Shown here: positions 60,420 through 64,000 of the stretch, piece after piece
Layout: each line of letters starts with the position of its first letter
Numbering within the stretch: the stretch's first letter is position 1
Source: Xenorhabdus bovienii
GTDB taxonomy: Bacteria; Pseudomonadota; Gammaproteobacteria; Enterobacterales; Enterobacteriaceae
Length of the DNA stretch: 64,000 nt
Assembly (NCBI RefSeq): GCF_024721015.1
Contig: NZ_JANAIF010000013.1
Coordinates: forward strand, 1-64,000
Direction: 5' to 3'
Notes under the pieces: generated by a model
Told to the model about the DNA's origin: nothing
Database searches by the model: none
The model's input: only the letters and a program-made list of their open reading frames with translations
Program-made: the position numbers and the translations under genes

Positions 60420-61554
60420 GCAACGCCTCCAGTAATATCTCAATATCCTGTTGTGTATGGCTCGCCGTCAGTGTGATACGCAAACGGGCACTTTCCAGTG
60501 GAACCGTTGGCGGGAGAATCGATTTTACCCACACTTTCTGCTGTCTGAGCACATGGGATAGAGCAATGCAGCGTTCATTGTCACCAATGATCAAAGGCTG
60601 AATGGCCGTCTCTGAATCCATCAGGGTAAAAGGCAAATAATGAGCTTCGCGGCGAAAATATCTGATGTTGTTTTGTAATCTCTGACGCAATTCATCGCCT
60701 TCCTTGATTTGCCGTACCGCTTCAGACAGTGCTACCGCCTGTGCGGGTGGCATGGAGGTGCTGTAAATTAAGTGTCTGGCATACTGGATCAGGTATTCTG
60801 CGGTTTGTTCATCACACAGTACCGCCGCCCCACTCAATCCGAACGCCTTACCAAAGGTGACAATCAAAATTTCCGGTTTGACATTCTGCGCCCAGCAACT
60901 GCCCCGCCCTTGTTCACCGTGGATCCCGATACCGTGGGCATCATCTACCATCAACCAACTGCCCGTGGATTTTGTCTGCTGTGCAAGGGATGCAAGCGGC
61001 GCACAATCCCCATCCATGCTAAAAATACCTTCCGTCACTACCAGCGTTTTGCCCGCACAATCTTTTGCCAGATGCTGCTTCAGGGAATTTGGATCGTTAT
61101 GCAGAAAACGTCGAAGCTGTGCGGGAGAGTGCATGGCGGCTTCTATCAGCGAGGCATGGCTCAGGCGATCAGCAATAATCCGGTCGTCTTTTTCCATCAA
61201 AGCCGCTATCACACCTTGATTGGCCGCATAGCCAGAAATAAATAGTAAGGCGCGGGAATAACCCAACCATTCCGCTAATTGCTGTTCCAATGTGTGGTGA
61301 ACTGCGGTGTAACCTGTAACGTGTCCCGAACCCCCACTGCCTACACCGTACTGTTCAGCTCCCTGCTGCCAGGCAGCAATAATCTGGGGATGCTGACTCA
61401 GCCCAAGATAGTCGTTGCTGGAAAAATTCAGGTATTGACCGTCTGAAGTATGTAATAAACGCCCATCTGAACCCAGATGGGCTTGTCTGCTACGCCATAG
61501 AGATGTTCCCCGACGTTCAGTCAATCGTCGGGAAATCGTGTCTGACCAGTTCAT
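60403..61554 (-). CDS. bioF: 8-amino-7-oxononanoate synthase
   Basis: BioF is a PLP enzyme condensing pimeloyl-ACP with alanine. The 383 residues (E. coli 384) show the expected segments: [38 protein letters not shown] and the PLP lysine in [13 protein letters not shown] (about 236). It overlaps bioC and abuts bioB (one-base overlap). Confidence 0.96.
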   Translation of the reverse strand: MNWSDTISRRLTERRGTSLWRSRQAHLGSDGRLLHTSDGQYLNFSSNDYLGLSQHPQIIAAWQQGAEQYGVGSGGSGHVTGYTAVHHTLEQQLAEWLGYSRALLFISGYAANQGVIAALMEKDDRIIADRLSHASLIEAAMHSPAQLRRFLHNDPNSLKQHLAKDCAGKTLVVTEGIFSMDGDCAPLASLAQQTKSTGSWLMVDDAHGIGIHGEQGRGSCWAQNVKPEILIVTFGKAFGLSGAAVLCDEQTAEYLIQYARHLIYSTSMPPAQAVALSEAVRQIKEGDELRQRLQNNIRYFRREAHYLPFTLMDSETAIQPLIIGDNERCIALSHVLRQQKVWVKSILPPTVPLESARLRITLTASHTQQDIEILLEALHGSGC

Positions 61555-62594
61555 TATACTGCCGCATTATAGAATTGTTCGTAATCAACATTATTGATAA
61601 TGGCTTCAGTCAGATTCTGCTGTTGTTGATTGTCACCAAATGCCGTCTGAGTCTGTTGAGGATTGATGCCCAGCCTGCGGAACAGTTGCAGATCTTTGTC
61701 TTCATCCGGGTTCGGTGTGGTCAGTAATTTACAACCGTAGAAAATGGAGTTAGCACCCGCCATAAAACACATCGCTTGCGTCTGCTCATTCATCTGCTCA
61801 CGTCCTGCGGATAAACGAACATGGGATGCTGGCATCATGATCCGAGCCACAGCAATGGTGCGAATAAAGTCGAAAGGATCAACATCATCGTTGTTTTCCA
61901 ACGGGGTTCCCTTTACTTTCACCAGCATATTAATGGGCACACTTTCCGGCGGCTTCGGCAAATTCGCCAGTTGCACCAGCAGTGCCGCACGGTCACGGAT
62001 TTGTTCTCCCAGACCGACGATGCCACCAGAACAGACTTTGATGCCCGCATCCCTGACATTTCCCAACGTATTCAACCGATCCTGATAGCTGCGAGTGGTG
62101 ATGATATTGCCGTAAAATTCCGGGGAGGTGTCTAGGTTATGGTTATAGTAGTCTAAACCAGCCTCTGCCAGACGTTGTGCCTGAGTTTGATTCAACATTC
62201 CCAGAGTCATGCAAGTTTCCATACCTAATTCTTTAACTTCCTTGACCATGGTCTCCAGATACGGCATATCACGCTCGTGAGGGTTCTTCCATGCTGCCCC
62301 CATGCAGAAACGGGTTGAACCGGCATTTTTGGCCTTACGCGCAGATTCGATGACTTGCTCAACTTCCATCAAACGCTCTTTTTCCAAGCCTGTTTTGTAA
62401 CGGGAGCTTTGCGGACAATATTTGCAGTCTTCTGGACAGGCGCCGGTTTTTATTGAAAGAAGCGTACTGACCTGTACTTGCTGCGGATCAAAATGTTCAC
62501 GGTGTACCTGCTGTGCCTGAAATAACAATTCGAAAAAAGGTTGATCAAACAAAGCCTGAGCCTGTTTGATAGTCCATTGCTGACGCTCATTCAC
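61554..62594 (-). CDS. bioB: Biotin synthase
   Basis: BioB is the radical SAM enzyme inserting sulfur into dethiobiotin. The 346-residue protein has the cluster motif CPEDCKYC (CxxxCxxC, about 53-60) and the ligands of the second, sacrificial cluster spread through the barrel ([38 protein letters not shown]). First gene of bioBFCD, facing bioA across the BirA operator. Confidence 0.97.
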   Translation of the reverse strand: MNERQQWTIKQAQALFDQPFFELLFQAQQVHREHFDPQQVQVSTLLSIKTGACPEDCKYCPQSSRYKTGLEKERLMEVEQVIESARKAKNAGSTRFCMGAAWKNPHERDMPYLETMVKEVKELGMETCMTLGMLNQTQAQRLAEAGLDYYNHNLDTSPEFYGNIITTRSYQDRLNTLGNVRDAGIKVCSGGIVGLGEQIRDRAALLVQLANLPKPPESVPINMLVKVKGTPLENNDDVDPFDFIRTIAVARIMMPASHVRLSAGREQMNEQTQAMCFMAGANSIFYGCKLLTTPNPDEDKDLQLFRRLGINPQQTQTAFGDNQQQQNLTEAIINNVDYEQFYNAAV

Positions 62595-62647
62595 AATAAC
62601 ATCCTCCAGTGTGAAAAAATGTTGTCAGTTTAAATAACGCCGCTATC

Positions 62648-62681
62648 ATGTCAACCAAAATGAACCAAGAAAGGTTTACAA
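62648..62681. promoter_or_regulatory. BirA operator (bioO)
   Basis: ATGTCAACC and GGTTTACAA are inverted half-sites separated by 16 bases, centred between the divergent bioA and bioB starts. This is the enterobacterial bioO arrangement, with spacing and half-sites as expected (the left half is off by two bases). Confidence 0.82.
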
Positions 62682-62691
62682 CAAACTTATT

Positions 62692-63960
62692 ATGAATCCT
62701 TCAGATCTTGAATTTGACTTACGCCATATCTGGCACCCGTATACATCAATGACTCATCCACTCCCCACTTATCCTGTAATTTCAGCCGCAGGGGTTGAGC
62801 TGGAACTGTCAGATGGCCGCAGACTGATCGATGGTATGTCTTCATGGTGGGCGGCGATCCACGGTTATAATCATCCTGTGCTCAATGAAGCAGCAAAGTC
62901 GCAGATTGACAGGATGTCTCATGTGATGTTTGGCGGTATCACCCATCCTCCCGCGATTGAATTATGTCAGCAATTAGTCGCGATGACGCCGGCCGCACTG
63001 GAGTGTGTTTTTCTAGCGGATTCAGGATCTGTCGCTGTAGAGGTTGCCTTGAAAATGGCGCTGCAATACTGGCAAGCCAAAGGAGAAAAACGCCACAGAT
63101 TCCTGACCCTGCGTCATGGTTATCATGGAGATACTTTCGGTGCCATGTCTGTCTGTGATCCCGACAATTCGATGCATAACCTGTATAAAGGTTATCTCCC
63201 TAACCATCTGTTTGCTGATGCACCACAATCCCGGTTTGAGGGTGAATGGCAACCTGAGGATATCACTTCGTTCCGACAGTTATTGCTCCAACACCACAAT
63301 GAAATCGCGGCCGTAATTCTGGAACCGATTGTGCAGGGCGCAGGTGGGATGCGTATTTATCATCCTGAATATCTACGTCAGGTTCGTAAGCTGTGTGATG
63401 AATACCAGATCTTGCTGATTGCGGATGAAATCGCCACGGGATTTGGGCGGACTGGCAAACTATTCGCCTGCGAGCATGCACAGATCGAGCCGGATATTTT
63501 GTGTCTGGGCAAGGCGTTGACAGGCGGTTATATGACATTATCGGCCACATTAACCACTCGTCATGTGGCTGAAACTATCAGTCAAGGTGAAGCTGGCTGT
63601 TTTATGCACGGCCCAACGTTTATGGGAAATCCTCTGGCTTGTGCCGTTGCCAGCGCCAATCTGAAATTGCTCTCTGATAGTCAGTGGCAACCACGCATTC
63701 AATCCATTGAGGCCCAGTTGAAAGCAGAATTGCTCCCGTTGAAATCACACACTACCGTCAAAGATGTTCGGGTATTGGGTGCTATTGGTGTCGTAGAGAT
63801 GAAACAGCCCGTTGATATGGCTTCGCTACAACGCCGCTTTGTACAGCATGGTGTTTGGATCAGGCCATTTGGCCGGTTAATTTATTTAATGCCACCTTAC
63901 ATTACCCGGTCTGAGCAATTATCTAAACTGACAAATGCAATTAATGATGTAATAATTTAA
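62692..63960 (+). CDS. bioA: Adenosylmethionine-8-amino-7-oxononanoate aminotransferase
   Basis: BioA is the PLP aminotransferase making DAPA with SAM as amino donor. The 422 residues (E. coli 429) show [15 protein letters not shown] at the N-terminus, [46 protein letters not shown] and the PLP lysine in [11 protein letters not shown] (about 271). Divergent from bioBFCD and under the same BirA control. Confidence 0.97.
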   Translation: MNPSDLEFDLRHIWHPYTSMTHPLPTYPVISAAGVELELSDGRRLIDGMSSWWAAIHGYNHPVLNEAAKSQIDRMSHVMFGGITHPPAIELCQQLVAMTPAALECVFLADSGSVAVEVALKMALQYWQAKGEKRHRFLTLRHGYHGDTFGAMSVCDPDNSMHNLYKGYLPNHLFADAPQSRFEGEWQPEDITSFRQLLLQHHNEIAAVILEPIVQGAGGMRIYHPEYLRQVRKLCDEYQILLIADEIATGFGRTGKLFACEHAQIEPDILCLGKALTGGYMTLSATLTTRHVAETISQGEAGCFMHGPTFMGNPLACAVASANLKLLSDSQWQPRIQSIEAQLKAELLPLKSHTTVKDVRVLGAIGVVEMKQPVDMASLQRRFVQHGVWIRPFGRLIYLMPPYITRSEQLSKLTNAINDVII

Positions 63961-63999
63961 AAAATAAAGCCAGCATTAATAACATGCTGGCTTTATTTT
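63961..63999 (+). terminator. Terminator of bioA
   Basis: AAAATAAAGCCAGCAT pairs perfectly with the copy at 63984-63999 around a 7-base loop, ending in T5 at the window edge. Confidence 0.88.
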
Positions 64000-64000
64000 T

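Overview
The window reads as chromosome from an insect- or nematode-associated member of the Morganellaceae. Xenorhabdus or its close relative Photorhabdus is my best guess, from E. coli-like gene blocks, moderate GC, AT-rich accessory islands and an orphan tail-fibre gene. This is inferred from gene content and order; I could not run a search. I saw no rRNA, tRNA or CRISPR array. Most of the window is core enterobacterial gene order.

Layout. (1) 1-8.2 kb: yegH, then a lone 1,921-residue phage-type tail fibre with 26 repeats, inserted where E. coli has yegH next to asmA. (2) 8.2-25.8 kb: asmA, dcd, udk, apbC, metG, yohJ-yohK, cdd, maeA, sanA, yeiB-folE, a YjiJ-type MFS transporter and moeA-moeB. 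(3) 25.8-28.7 kb: an AT-rich four-gene island with an XRE/S24-like regulator lacking the protease dyad, an unknown protein, a VUT-family membrane transporter and a CpdA-like phosphodiesterase. (4) 28.9-34.0 kb: ybiT, a Gfo/Idh/MocA oxidoreductase, a CmlA-type chloramphenicol exporter with a nine-codon leader and attenuator, fused at its 3' end to an ISL3-type transposase remnant, and a broken GNAT gene. (5) 34.0-36.1 kb: rhtA, dps and a PhnA-domain protein. (6) 36.6-38.8 kb: a very AT-rich cassette that looks like a minimal ribosomal-peptide (RiPP) system, with a 23-codon peptide gene, a truncated PhyH-type oxygenase, a membrane protein and an ABC ATPase. (7) 38.8-64 kb: dinG, a 51-codon membrane peptide gene, sseA, a GlsB-type gene, dusC, rhlE, cecR-ybhGFSR, ybhL, moaACDE behind a molybdenum-cofactor (Moco) riboswitch, ybhK, uvrB behind LexA and DnaA sites, and the divergent bioA/bioBFCD biotin locus around a BirA operator.

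The genes that work together are moaACDE with moeAB (molybdopterin synthesis and molybdate insertion), bioA with bioBFCD (biotin), cecR with the YbhGFSR exporter, and yohJ-yohK with cdd. The regions most worth follow-up are the RiPP-like cassette, which seems to have suffered an internal deletion, the VUT/CpdA-like island, the chromosomal cmlA-like attenuator, and the tail fibre whose repeat lengths change only in steps of seven residues.
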